Shown piece after piece: positions 25,730-39,400 of a stretch of 64,000 nt of DNA (the stretch's first letter is position 1; each line of letters opens with the position of its first letter). Source of the stretch: Rotaria macrura (taxonomy: Eukaryota > Rotifera > Eurotatoria > Philodinida > Philodinidae); contig OENT01000279.1 of the NCBI GenBank assembly GCA_900239685.1, positions 4,326 through 68,325 of the forward strand, read 5' to 3'. The position numbers and the translations under genes were made by a program. The notes below the pieces were generated by a model. That model was not told the DNA's origin. It did no database searches and saw only the letters and a program-made list of their open reading frames with translations.

Positions 25730-26138
25730 TAGGGGTGGCACTTTAACTTTACTTTAAAAGTTAAAGTTTAAAGTCAACTTTGAACTTTAACAGTTAAAGT
25801 TAAAGTATCATACTTTAAAACTTTAACTTTAACAAAAGTAGTGCAAAAATGAAAAATAATTTTTAGCTCTTTATGCGTGATTTGGTGTGGTTTTTAGAGT
25901 AACTTTAAACTTTAAAAAAGTTAAAGCACTTTAAACTTTAATTAAAGTTTAAAGTAACTTTAAAAACCACATAGAACCGTACATAAAGAGCTAAAAATTA
26001 CTTTTCATTTTTACACTACTTTTATTAAAGTTAAAGTGTTAAAGTGTTTTGCTTTAATTAAAGTTAAAGTTTAAAGTGTTTTTACTTTAAACTTTAACAC
26101 TTTTTTTAAAGTGTTTTAAAGTTAAAGTGCCACCCCTA
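25730..26138 (-). mobile_element. hAT-type MITE, copy 2 (409 bp)
   Basis: Same family as the 24731-25274 element but inverted, with the same TAGGGGTGGCACTTTAACTT termini and its own distinct exact 8-bp duplication. The two copies are therefore independent insertions, not a segmental duplication. The interior matches copy 1 closely, including the GGTTTTTAAAGTTACTTTAA and AAAAACCACA segments. Only one copy of the 32-bp internal unit is present. Confidence 0.9.
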
Positions 26139-26146
26139 ACTTAAAC
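26139..26146. repeat. Right 8-bp target-site duplication of MITE copy 2
   Basis: ACTTAAAC, identical to 25722-25729. Confidence 0.85.
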
Positions 26147-27240
26147 AACTAGTACATACCGAATAGATAAACTAAAGTAATGAATATATCTATTAAGAAA
26201 CCACTTGAGTATTGAAAGAGTTTTAACATCTTTGCTGAAACAAATCCTAATAACTGATGAATTATACAAAAATAAAATACTTTGCTATTTGTTGTTATCA
26301 ACATTCAACGCAGATCAAATACATGCATTGTAGAGCAAAAAAGAACCCCAGAGCTTCTATTCTCCAGAGAATAAGTATACCGTATGATCGATGAATGGCC
26401 AGCTATGTAAATAGTTAAATATCTAGCGAGGGACAAAGTTAAACACTTAGTAAGGTCGATAGATACACAGCTAGATAAATAGATAAGATAGTTTGTTTGT
26501 GACAATGAAACATAGATATTACAGAACTCTAAATGTCTCTCGCTTTTGCATCGAACAATTATAGATTCAGCAAAACAAAATTAGTTTCGTACGTTTGACA
26601 GAGAACTTGTTCTGGTTCAGCAGAATTCACAGAATTTTGCAGTGTTCGCATGAAACCTTCTACCAAATCCGCAGATTCATTTTTATTTTCGTACATCAGT
26701 AGTGACATCAGCGGCGGCTACGAAGAGCTTCGCAACGCGTTGAAACATCAATTCTCAGTTTACTTGTCAATTTAAAGGTTCTACTTTTTTATAAGTAACC
26801 ATCACGAACCCGTTAGACCCTATAATGATTTTTTACTATTTCTACAGAATTACTATCAACTCCACTAGCTATTGAATAGAAAGGTAAGTTTCATCTTCAT
26901 CTTTTGAAACTAATAATTTCTCTTGTCCTTTTAAATGTGGGAGCATCTGATTTCAAAGGTATGTTTCATTTTCATGTTCTCAAAGTAATAATCTGTCTTT
27001 TATTCTTAGATGTTCGACAATATGAATCGAAAAAGATTTCGGCTTCAAGATTAAAGCTGATTTTAACGATTCTGCATCAAGAGAAGTAATACATATTGTA
27101 GTCTTTCTAAGGTCAGTAAACGAAATAATTTACTGTTCATAGGTGTCCGAGCATTATTTTCATGGATATTTTCGGTTTCCAATGTACTGGATATACGCTA
27201 CGGGTTTTTCAGGAAAGTTATTTACTTTTCGAGAATGTAG

Positions 27241-27347
27241 ATAAAAGGATAAGGATATAGGCATAAGAGCATAGGCATAAGGGTATAGTTATAAGGATAC
27301 ACTTGTTACGGGTATAATTATAAGAATATAGGCATAAGCGTATAGGA
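27241..27347. repeat. Degenerate minisatellite, about 12-18 bp units
   Basis: Repeated variants of ATAGGCATAAG and ATAAGGATATA alternate over about 107 bases. Spacing is irregular, so the unit has decayed or expanded unevenly. Confidence 0.6.
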
Positions 27348-27359
27348 AGAACGACAAAA

Positions 27360-27713
27360 GCGCTAAACGCGTATCTATGTTTTTGGAATGTTTATCGTAG
27401 TTTTGAAGTGTGAGAGGAAAAGCGACGTTCATAACCGTTGCACAAACAGTCAAAACTTTTCAGCATTTTAGGGTGGTAATCAGCGTTCCCGATTGCATGT
27501 CACTAACGTTTGGAAAGAATTAGTGCATAACTGTTGAATAATTTATAGTGTTTAAACATTCGACATTTTAACCAGCCCAAAATCTCTATCGTTTGAACGT
27601 TGTGCATGTGTAACCGTTAGTGAGACACAATCGGGAACGCCGATTGACATCCGAACATATTCGTAACGTTTCGCGTGTTTAAACGCATTTTTGAAATTTT
27701 TCATCTGCTTGGG
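27360..27713. mobile_element. Decayed copy of the 49-kb foldback family
   Basis: It shares CACAATCGGGAACGCCGATT (27626-27645) with the arms of the 49.0-49.4 kb element, and CGTTCCCGATTG (27484-27495) gives the opposing arm. The right end, GTTTAAACGCATTTTTGAAA.. to CTGCTTGGG at 27713, mirrors the CCCAAGCAGA terminus of the intact copy. The left end is too diverged to place exactly. No coding content. Confidence 0.55.
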
Positions 27714-29132
27714 TAGAGTTGATGATTGAATGTAAAAACGTGTGCATCCAATGTTAATCGATATAGTAACTGTGGCTATATCTCTAATACTTTACATTGA
27801 CAAGCGCATGTCATTACAAATAAGTTTTTCTAACCACAAATGTTATTCCCAAAAACATAACGAAGTCCTTATTGTACTGGGAAGTGCCTTTTACAAATAA
27901 CAAAACAGCATGATTCTTATGTTTTGGTAAATTTTGATCGTTGACTGTATGATATTTAGTAGACCTTGTATAGTTCTTACCATTAATTATTTATAATGCA
28001 AGTAATAACACTGCATTAAGTTTTAATTTTAACACCAAAATGATGTATAAAACAACACGGTTAATCTTGAACCTTGTGTTTATCTATCATAGTGCGTCAT
28101 CGAATTTCTGGATTGTTTAAGATAAATAAATGAAAGAATGATACATGCACAAACTTCTTCAATACTTCTAATCAAGTGATACTGTCAAGTATCTAAGTAG
28201 ATTATTGATTAATATTTAATATTTGATGATTTTGTTTTGTAGATGATTATCCACACTAAATCATGCTTCAGTTTATTTTTGTTTATAACGGATTTTGTTC
28301 AGTTTCGAGATATTAATAATTGATTTCATCAGTTGACAATGTTTCAGGAATTTCTTACGAGTAGTCATATATCATGATGTTCCAAGGAGATATTGACTTG
28401 AAAAAGATCCGAAATAATGCATTTAGGAAACTATATTTCTTGATTCAAGTTTTAATTCAATAGATCTATTTTTTGCTTGTAACAGATTATGTGAAGATGC
28501 AATAGCTATCCTAGTCCTTAATCGACAATCTCACTCTAAATAAGTATGTGTAGGTATTATGACAAAAAAAAGCTTAGTTGGAAAACGGATTCTGACCACA
28601 ATTACTCATTCGTATATTTTATCAATCAAAACAAAACTTAATCAAAGGAATGCTGATAGAGAATTTGTACATGAGTGATCTAAACGGTATAAACTAAAAA
28701 TAACAAACGAAAAGATTTTTCATATTTTAGACGGAAGGAAATGTACTTCTACGCATCTACTAGAATCTTCATGGAAAAATAACATTCATAGATATAACGT
28801 ATATTTTTGTCGTCCTACGTCAATCTGAATCAATGTTTTAGCAAAGAAACGTCATGCGTTACACAATGTTTGTTTTGTATTTTTTTCCTTATTAATTAAC
28901 AAGTAGTGGTAGATTGCGAAAATATTTATTCAACCAAATTACGCGATGTTGTTGATTACATGAAGAATTTAATCATCAGAAAATCGACAAACGAAGATAA
29001 TCAGAAAAAGCAAGCGACAATATTAATTGCTAATTAATTGCAGAAAAAGTTCACAAGACATAAATAGATGTATATGTATAAGCGATAAAAACCAGCATTG
29101 TCATGTGTATCGTGAATGTCAACATAATTATT

Positions 29133-30323
29133 TTATTTCTTTTTATAAAAATGAATCGCATTTTCATCTCGATCACCAATAAGTAATGTTTGATCACGTT
29201 TAATAGCTAATGCAGTAGGTCCTGTTAGATCTTTCTTTCCGACATATGTTATTAATTCATGATCCTCATGTTGATGTGGCTTAAATCTTCTTTCAACCAA
29301 ACATAATTCCGGATTCGAATAACATACTGTTAGCCAATTGCTTTCATCGTCGAGCAATATTCCATATGGAACATTTAATTTTGCTTCTGTATGAGGAGGT
29401 GTACTATGCGATTCATGATCGTAGATCTTTTGTATATAACCCATTTTATCAAAAGCATAAACAGCGCCACGATAGATTGGCGCATCATCACATGTCACAA
29501 GACATTGATCATTGCGATTGATAGCTATAAAATTTGGTTTTACCTTATGTTGTGTTTGTTGCCATCGTGTTAAATACCAACGACGATTCACATAACGAAA
29601 ATCAGGTGAAAACACACATACTCGATGATTCCATGAATCGCACATATATATTTCTCTGTGAAAAACAAAAATTTAGATCTCAACAAGAAGAACTTATCTG
29701 TATTTTATGAAATTTCTGAGTTACCCGTTAGCAGGATCAACAACAACACCGCACGGTGAACTAAATCGATTATTGGCATGACCACTTTCTTCGCTACCTA
29801 GGGTTTGTATAGCCTGTTTCTTTTCGATATCATATAAGCATAGTGAATGTGCTTTTGTTATATAGATTTGTTGCTGATGATTTGGTCTCGGTGTAACACA
29901 CTCAGGCGATGGAATATCACCACGGAAGATTTCTATCAGATGTCCATCCGTATTTGAATCAAACATTAGTAAACGATTATTGTAATGATCGCAAGCGATG
30001 ATCTCTTCTGCGTCAGTATTTAAAACACATATGCCATGGGTATGCGCCATTGACATTTGCGGATGATCATTTAAATGAAATTTTTGTATTGTTAAATATG
30101 GTTTTGTTTCATAACTTGTTATAGATGGCAAATAAGCAAGTCCGCTAGGTTCAGGTGATGTCTGAGCATGTTTAAAGAGATCACTTGCCGTTTCCTCGAC
30201 CGAACCGACCAATGATTTCCGCCCATGGGATGAGCCAGCTAAAAAGTCAGGAATTATCGAAGGTCGACGCTTAGTCAAGTTGCTCTCCATCTCTGGTTTT
30301 GTTTTCTGATATATTTTTCTCAC
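29133..30323 (-). CDS. NHL-repeat beta-propeller protein, 2 exons
   Basis: Exons 30323-29725 and 29655-29133 join across a 69-nt intron (AACGG|GTAACT .. TTCACAG|AGAAAT) to 373 residues. At least five repeats of the type HGICVLNTDAEEIIACDHYN / NRLLMF, CGVVVDPANGEIYMCDSWNH, PNFIAINRNDQCLVTCDD, YGILLDDESNWLTVC and TALAIKRDQTLLIGDRDENA are seen, the pattern of NHL/SBBP propeller blades. The first ~80 residues are polar and basic and have no RING, B-box or signal peptide, so this is not a full TRIM-NHL protein. NHL propellers usually bind RNA or protein; the partner here is unknown. The start may instead be the second ATG at 30290. Confidence 0.85.
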
Positions 30324-33300
30324 AGATGTATCGTACAGCGCACAACTATTTGTTTCATTGTATGTCTTCTCGCTCCCCTCCTACTATATCCATCAGTATT
30401 TTGTCGATTGGTCTCGTAAATGTCGAACCGACGAACTTGTGGTGTTGATGTTAGAAGCAAAGCAGAAATCTATCAACATAACTTGTTGTGACAAGAAGCT
30501 CTTCGTCAAAAATGACATGGTAAAAAAAAGAGGCCAGCAAAAGAGGACAACTGATATGACCGTATCCAAATTATGCAGTAATTATTCAATAGATAGAAAG
30601 AAAGAAGAAACAAAAAAACAATCGGTTTCTATTTTTGCTTCAATTTATCATATGACATCGAATTTAGTAGAGATACTCAGTTAACTTGTGTCTTCTATTT
30701 ACTTATTTTTCATAATCAAACTTTTCAATCGATGTATTGTCAGCAAATACACCTTGTCATAATATCGGATTGCGTTCTAAGATATAAAACGTAATTTACT
30801 TTCTGTCATTTCAGTTTCTTATTTTTATAGTAAATCATCATCCCTTCCGAGAACAGTTATTGCATGTTCTAAAATCGACCAAATTACAAATAAAAATCAA
30901 TGACGACAGCAACTTATTATCTTAGTTTCTAACGTGACATGCTCGCCTACACAGTAACTTAGTTAACTTGTCTTTTGCGTTCATTTATTCTTCTTTTTTC
31001 TATTTTATCCACTTAGATAGGTCTTATTCATATTGTTTAATATCTATAAATACTTGCACAGAAAGATGACATCATTTGTTGACACATGCAATACACAGCT
31101 TTCTATGAATTCAAAGCACATATTAGATGTTATCTTCGAATGACAAATTAATTACAGATAATAAATGACTTAATCAGTACCTTCAAATATTGATATAGAA
31201 TAAACTAATAATATATTTTGTTAAATTTTATCTTAGTCATTTCAAAAACACAGAAATATCTCTATTGAAAGAAATCTATTCTAAAATCATTAAAAAAATA
31301 GACAAAAAAACGATAATTTTACGTTCTCCGCTGTATGGAAGTTTTCAAACTTACGAATTAAACTATATTGCATGGCATAGCACACAGATTTTGATTTGGG
31401 ACAGATGATAACAAGTGAGATACGCTTATTAAGTTACTATCATAGTTGTTATTAAAAATCACAGTTTGCTTTATTACTATGTCGATAAAAAGTCATAGTA
31501 AAATTCAGTAGGCAAGAATGAAATAGAAAAAGACCTAATTATTTATTATAGATTTAACTACTTCATATATGAGAAAGAATAAATGTCATGTAGCTTGTCT
31601 ATTCATCGTATTTTTTTAAATAGAAAAACTGTAAATGGAAAGATATTTTCTATTATTAGAAATACGTATAAATAGTTCCGATTTGACTGTCGAAAGAATG
31701 AAAAACAAATCATTGGTCCAATATAATAAATTTATATTTGAATAGGCTGTGATAATTTTCTAGTTATAAATCAATCGGTAATGAACTTATTCTCATATCA
31801 ATAACTTATAAACAAATCTTTCTTATTTATTCTCGTGTATTAATTCAAGCTTAAATTTATTGTCCAAACGTTCATGATTTAACGCCCATTCTTATTCGTA
31901 ATCTACTTCATGGAATAGAAATAAAATATTTTGACAATTAAGTTAAGAAATCGATAATCTTCGTGAATAGTTATAAAGAATTCATCGAATCATTGGCATA
32001 TTTATGTTCCATTAAGTAAACATTAATTATAAAAAATGGCTATAGTAGACACATTGTGACATAGTATTCATATAAATAACTATATCGACAATATATATTA
32101 TAAGTTATAATACGACGAATCGTCAGAAAAATCTGATATATACTTAACTAGACAATTGACATCTTATCATGGTTTGAAAAGGACTACGAAAAAGAGGTCT
32201 GACCCAACCAGGGTCAGCATGTAGTTTCTTGTGCAGAGATTTTTTTTTCAATCAAATGTGTAGATCACTCCAACGATCGCCATTGTTCTCGGGAGATAAT
32301 GCCCGATGTTATTTTCAGTTTGATTAGTTCATACTCTTGAAATCAAAATTTAATTTAAAAAAAACGCAAAAAGTGGGATTATGTCTTGAGAAAAGCGAAC
32401 AATATATATATTTTAAAGGTTTTACAACCAAATAACGTTGATTCTGTATGACACGATGTCCTTTGGTACAATTGATTAATTGAGTTAAACCCATGTAAAG
32501 TTAATCCCATATCTGAGTGAAAGTGTTTGTTTCAAGTTTCACCGTAGTGAGTTAGCCTGTGATGTAAAGTAGTTTGTAAACAAAAAGAAAAAAAATGAAT
32601 CAATGTCTTAAGTTAGCCGATGAACCTCATAACTTGAGATATTTTGATTTTTCTCAACGCTCATAGACTACTTTCACTACGTTTTAACTCACTGCATCAT
32701 CAAAATCTTCAAATAAAGTCATCTGAAAAAATGGCAACACCTATAAAATCCCCTCTGTTTTCAGAAAATGTTATGCTTACCATGAATTCATTCCTTAACC
32801 AAAGCTGAACGATTAGATGAAGTGTTATTTAAAGTGATTAATCTTAATGGGCGTTTATATTCGACACATTTTTTCCATCAATTACTTTCTCTCGTTGTTT
32901 AATTATAGAACATTGCATATAGACGAGACACCTAAGACTAGTTTAAGGAAGGATTCTGGTCTATTAGATTAATCATACATCCTTAGAGACTTCCAAAAAT
33001 ACAAAATATCATGAATTTTATACCAAAACACAAAACAAATACGTGTCACGTGATGAAACGGGCGTTCATTTTGATGAATTAAAAATTCATTGACTAAAAG
33101 AAATATTTCAACGAAAACAGTGCTATTGTTGTGATTTTGAATTCGAACAATAGATTTTACTCCATGAACTATGACATACGATGACGTCAGTGTTCGTTTC
33201 AACATCAAAAATAGCATTTGCTTATTTTTGAAGTCACTGGACTGAGGTTAAAATACTTTTTCTATCATAAGCCATTTAGATTATGTCTAATACTTAAAAT

Positions 33301-34108
33301 GATTATATATATATGTAGTTTATTTAAAAAATTACAAAAAAAAAGTATAGCCAGTTAGCAGCCGTGCATCGATCCATTTTCAATGCTTTCATCTTATGCA
33401 CATATTGGTTCGAACACGATTTAGTAATTATGATAAAGTAAAGTAAAATCTTATCGAATCTAAAATTCTATACATGTTTGTAGCTCATCAACAAATGGAA
33501 ATGATACTCGATCAAGACTACTTTTTCAATCATACAATCAAAAATTATCATTGTCTATACGAAAAATCCCGAAGTATTCTCGTTAAAGCATGTGATCTCT
33601 ATTTGTCTACACTTGGCACAGCTGCTCTAATGTGCTAATCGATTTAAAGTAATTGTTAGAGTACACGTAGAATAACATGAAGTATCAATATTCGACAGGT
33701 TGAAAAGCAATTTCAATAAACAAGGAGTCAATTGAGATCACTGCGAAAAAAACATAAGACAAGCTTTCTAAAAAAATTAATCTTTCTGCTTATTGATTAT
33801 ATACATAGAGAAAGTATCGATAATAGTAAATATATAAAAATAGAAAACTTAAGTTTTAGTTATATTGTGTTTCTCAAAATAAATAAAATAATCTTCGTTT
33901 AGTTAACACTTCAAGTAAAAGAATGAATTGTTCAAGATGAAAAAACAAGCATGAAGCTTTCAACATCGACGTGTTCAATGATAATAATAAAGTCTAACTC
34001 GTTTGATCAATCAGATCATTCTGTTGTCTTTTGATGAGATGAAAATTGAACGAGGGTTCCAGTAAAATAGATTAGAGAAAAATAGTGCAATTTTTTTATT
34101 TATTGGAT
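30324..34108. other. Intergenic desert between NHL and SLC17 genes
   Basis: About 3.8 kb, AT-rich. The 108-codon plus ORF at 30358-30684 starts just upstream of the NHL gene on the opposite strand and has a lysine-rich, motif-free product; it is not supported. The 82-codon minus ORF at 32969-33217 is likewise unsupported. No repeats with clear ends were seen. Confidence 0.4.
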
Positions 34109-36411
34109 TCAAGTATTCATTGATTCAGATGCATCATTTTCATGTTCTATTCGATTCCATGGTTGTTCTTCACCATTGAAGCAAATACAGTAGACAAGAC
34201 TACCAAAAGCACCAATACCTGCTGAAACATTAAATATGAGACGCCATGCTTGAATTGTTTGCTATGAAATAGATATTCAATTCATATTCATTAAAGATTG
34301 TATACAGAAAAAACAACAACACGATATCTTACATTATTATTTGTAACGGCTCCCACAAAATATGGACCAACAAAACCAGGTATAGTTGCCAAGCTATTTG
34401 TAATGCCAACAAGTGTTCCTAATAGGAAAATCTCGTCTACATGTCATAGAAATATCTAGAAATTTTTACCGGCATAATTCGATGCAATATCAAGATGTGA
34501 GATAAGCGCACCACATGTCTGAAAACCGAGAAAACCAACAGCAAGAACACAACAAAGAACAGCACGAAATTGATTACATCCCATGTAACCAATAGCTACT
34601 AAAAATCCACAGGTACCAATAGTACCTTAATTATAATGATTGAAAAAAAAAACAAGTGTGTACTTTTTCTATACATGAATTAGTCACTGTGTTTTGTTTT
34701 ACCGATTATTGTTTGTGCTTTTCGAAGTGTTGTAATTGTAAATCGTTTCCGTGCTCGCAATCGATCAATTGTTTGACCAACAATAATCGTTGTTAAGAAT
34801 TGTATGAAATAAGGTAAAGCAAAAATAAAACCATTCTTAAATATAAAAAAAAATGAAAATTTCAAAATCAACAAGAAAATATGTAAATATAAAAACCTGT
34901 TGTAATTTAAAATTAAGTATAGTTGCAAAATATGTTGGTAGTGATGTTAACAAAGTATAATAGATAAAATTATAACAAATATGCATTATAGCAATACCAT
35001 AGAATGGTGCACAAGTAGCAATTTTTTTCCATGGTGTAGATCGATGCTACAACAAAAATATAGTTAAAATGAATATGTATATAGTATGATGAAAAGCTGT
35101 TGTAATATTTTATTTAGTTTCCTTTTGACATACCTTCGGAGGTCGAGGTGGAATATGTTTATTAAGAAATGCACGTTCTTTCTTTGATATACGTGGATGT
35201 TCATTTGGAGAATTGAAACCGTAAACAAACCAACCAATAGACCATATAAACGATAGAACACCTAATTAACGAGTAATAATTATTTTAAAATTAATCATTA
35301 TGATTACCGAAAACATAAAATGCTGATGGCCATCCACCAATAAATCCACTTTCACTCATTATACTAACTAAGGGTGTTGTAAATATAATACCAATACTAG
35401 TACCAGTTTGAGATGTTGGTGGAATAGTGCTACGTTCCGATGTCGGTATCTTTTTATTTTCAAAGAGAAATTAAACAAGATTAATAGATTCAATCGATTA
35501 AATCCTTACCCATTTCCCCCAGAGAGCTGCTGCCGAAGGAAATGCTGGACCAGAAGCCATACCTAGTAATACTCTGATGGCAATGAGTAGATTGTAATTT
35601 AAACGAGCTGCCACAGGTGTTAAAAGTGATAAGATGCTACCGATCAAAACTCCTCCACCAAATATCCATTTTGCACCGAATTTCTCCGCTAAATTCCCTG
35701 CAATGACTAATTTTACATATAGAATGCATTAACAAATGTCTATTACCTCCAATCCTAAAAAAGATCTACGATAGAATAAAAATAACAAAGAACATATTTT
35801 AGATTTCACATACACTTGAGTGGTAGTATAACCATAGAAGAAAGCACCTAGAATGATTCCTTCTTTCGATGGATTCCAATTAAATTCATATTTCTATGAA
35901 GTAAAAACGATATATCACAACGATGAATAGAGTCAAGTCTTAGAATGTTTACTGCTGGAGGCGTTGTCGAATTGTGTTCTACTTTTGGACATGCCTCGAC
36001 CGATTGATTCAAAGAACTTTGCGGTGCTACCTAGATGAAATGTGTAAAAAAAACTTATGTGTCTCAAGTATTCGACTAACGAACCATAGCAACAAGAGCT
36101 ACAGATAAATTAACTCGCATTGCATATAGACAAAAGAATCCGAAGAAAGCCCATATAGCAATTGAATAACGAGCAGGCATATTTTTACATAAGTAGAAAC
36201 CTGTCGAAGGTGGTTCAACTTGATATTCATCCAATAATGCTTGAGTCTCTTCATCTCTATCGTCGGTTGAGCCGTTGATATCTACTGAATCTTCTGGTAC
36301 ACTGGCTGCCCTATAATTAGGCTGAGGTTCCGATGACAAATTGTTTATTAATCGCTGTTGTTCGTCTTCCATTCTGTTTGATGAAATGATTATAGGTTGT
36401 CTCGAACGCAT
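34109..36411 (-). CDS. SLC17 / sialin-type anion transporter, 12 exons
   Basis: A major facilitator superfamily carrier of the SLC17 group (sialin, vesicular glutamate and Na/phosphate transporters), usually in lysosome, vesicle or plasma membrane. Exons: 36411-36085, 36030-35953, 35893-35816, 35765-35747, 35697-35510, 35449-35308, 35261-35134, 35046-34897, 34835-34703, 34625-34470, 34418-34333, 34261-34109, giving 545 residues. Helix 1 ends FFCLYAMRVNLSVALVAM, with the conserved Arg (about residue 99). Other landmarks are a luminal loop with an NST sequon, ILGAFFYGYTTTQ, NLAEKFGAKW, AFPSAAALWGKW, HICYNFIYYTLLTSLPTYF, SHLDIASNYAG and ITNSLATIPGFVGP. An acidic N-tail has a possible dileucine motif (EETQALLDEY). 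A 19-nt exon sits at 35747-35765. All introns are 46-87 nt. AATAAATAAA follows the stop. It may also start at Met14 (36372). The substrate cannot be assigned. Confidence 0.93.
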
Positions 36412-39400
36412 GCAACCTCAACTTTGATATCTTAACTATTAAAAATAAAAGGAAAGATAAATTTAGTAATAAGATGAAACGAAACCAAAAACAAAACAAC
36501 ATCCGAAAGAAATAACTCACGCATCTCTTATGTCTTACATTATCAGATATGCGAATATATTTGCTTGTTTCAAACCATCATCTTATCAGTATGTGCTAAA
36601 CATTCTTTATCGTGATCAAAGAAGATACATCGATCCACACTTACAAAACTGTAAGTATTAATGCGTTGTCTTAATAGAAAACAGTGTTCAATATTTTCAT
36701 AGAAATTCGTTGTGTCAGTACATTCAATATTTTCTACTGATAATATACAGCAATATGCAGTTCAGTAGTGTCGGATCACTGCTAGATATATAAATATTCT
36801 ATTCAGTGTTGGGTAAGTGTATCTTGTTCAAATAACATTGCTAAAACTCGAGTATGACTACAATCGTACTCGAGTACAAGTACGTTGAGTATCTTGTCCC
36901 GCTCTGATTTGAATAGACAACAGGTCGATGAGAGATCTATTTTTCCATGAAAGCCTCTGTCTATTTGTTTTGGATCTTTTCAAGTCCTACTTTCACGCTT
37001 CATAAAAATAGAACTCTCTATTCGATGGATCAGTACATCGTACATAGAAGTTAGATGACTTATGCCATTAACTGCAAATATCGAAAAGCCGGAATACTCG
37101 GAATTATTTATCTTGATCGACTAGAGAGCAAGTTGTAATTATCGATGAACAAATTCGCATAAACTCTTAGTAGACTTAATTTCTTCCCGCATGTGCATTG
37201 ATTCATCAGTGATTTAGTTTCAAGTTTCGTTCTTAAATGTATTCCTTTGTCAAGGAAAATATGAAGTTAGTGATGAAAATAACGTGCATATATCAAGTAA
37301 GAGACAAATAGACTCTAGCAATAGAATAATACTCAAAACATTATCAAATAATTCTTGTAGTCTCAAAACCATATGAACAATTGCTTTTTTCAATAAGGCG
37401 AACAGTATGAAATATTATCAATCGGTCCTTAATATTTTATATTTTCTTGATTATTTACAACGTAACCCTTTTCATCACATGTTCTTATCTCATACCCACA
37501 TAGAATTTCAAAGTCAATAATGACGCGAAAAAATTTTCTCTCCAACATCGTTTCATTTCAATATAACATTTTGCTTCGTCAAACGAATACTTGACTAGTA
37601 TCACCATTAATCATACAGAAATGGAACAATCACACCTATCTATATCAATGGTAATTTTCAATAAATGAAATACTAGCGATGATTGAAGTAAAAAGAAAAA
37701 CTGTCTTTGAAAATAATCGAAAAGACTTTTTTATCGTTACTCTTCATAGCTAATAATTTATGTGTTTTTTTCTGACTTGGTTCTATATAAATTTATTTGA
37801 AATCATAGCGGCAAATTATAGGGACTTATACGACTGAATGTTTAATCGAAAAGCTCAAATACATCTCATAGTCTTGAACAATTTTTGTTGACATGACAGA
37901 ACAGTGAAATAACCATCAATTCGTAATTAAAATAATTTCACGAATAGAAAACTGTTCGTATAGAAACAAAGATAAAGCATCCTAATGGAAATTGTTCTGA
38001 TTCATAACGCTAAAATTTATTTTTAGACCACATTTCTATTAGTCACAATTACCGCACTTTAGACACCATTTATTTTATCGGTCTGAATCAAGAATCTTGC
38101 CTGATTGCGAATTTTAATTGATAAATATTATTTGAAATGACAAATGCATACCTCGTACTATTTTTCGTCTGCTTCACATATACATAAATTGATCTATCCC
38201 AAATTCTCTTTTTATGAAAATCTAAAATCAGCTAAAAAGATACTAACTCTTTCGTTAGTGTTGGCGAATATATGGCGACTACAAGTAAATGTATTCAGTG
38301 ACACATTCTGCTCAAATGATATTTGTAAAAAAAAAATTTCATTTTTCTGGTTCAATAGAATAAAAAACCTATAGCATGTCTTAGCGTAAAAATGAATCAA
38401 TAGCAGTGTTACTAACTGGTTATGAAATTTCGAGTGCCTTCACTTTAGAAAAACGTCAAACTTATATTAGTCTCTCATCGGAATTCGAGATTTCATTTCT
38501 TGTACTGTGAGAAATAATGAATGGACTTCTACATTTATGATTGCATATGGGTGGGCATCGAATAGTATCGATCATAGATTATTTTAAAACGTCTGAATAG
38601 ACCAACCAAGAAGTTGAATAGAATCCATGCATAAAAAATCGATGCATTTATTGAAAAACCTTTTGATTAATTTCTAAAATCTGTATTTTCACTAGTGTCA
38701 GAGTACTATGATGAATAAAATTTTTATCTGAAAGTTGCTGTTCCATAGTAAGCACAGTTCACATCCGTAATTTATCTACATGAACATGTCAAATACAATA
38801 ACGAGAGTCGGACTTGATCAGAACACATAATATATCTAACGTGGGAAACATTTAAATGTAAAAATTCATATCAAACGACGTTTCAATATTTGGTCATTTT
38901 GTAGAGATGATTTATATTTTTAAAAACTTGCCCTCATGATCTAATACTATTTTCGAGCAAGTTGATGTTACATAAATATATATTTATCACGTTAGATACA
39001 TTGGATAAGGAACAACTTACTTAACAGGTTATTTGACTTGAGAAATTTTCTATTTACAAGAGACTACACAAATATTTTCGCTATATTTCCACTCAAGTAG
39101 TTGTAAATCGTATGAAAAAATTTGTTCTCGAATACACATGATCGGATTGGTTCGAACTTCAAAAAGCATTCATCTAATTTACAATTGTAAGTATCGAAAC
39201 CTAACACCTTGAAATCATCAGTAATCTGATCTGTAATAGATCTAGTTCAACAATGGACATAGTAACACGAATAGGTTCTTGTATGTAGATATACTACGAA
39301 CATTGACTGTACTAATATTAGTTTATGATATGACAGAATTTTACATCGAATTTCATGTAAATGAAAATTGTAGGTGAAACTTTTTTTCCACTCTATATCA

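Larger units (their letters stand above)
26147..29132. other. Intergenic desert, 3' of the NHL-repeat gene
   Basis: No supported gene. It contains a degenerate short tandem tract (27241-27347) and a decayed foldback copy (about 27360-27713), listed separately. Remaining ORFs such as 26305-26505 minus and 26904-27089 plus show no motif. Confidence 0.4.

Noticed and set aside
33340..33425. Possible tRNA, from a GGTTCGAAC B-box-like word
   Set aside because: No acceptor-stem pairing, no convincing A box and no cloverleaf could be drawn.
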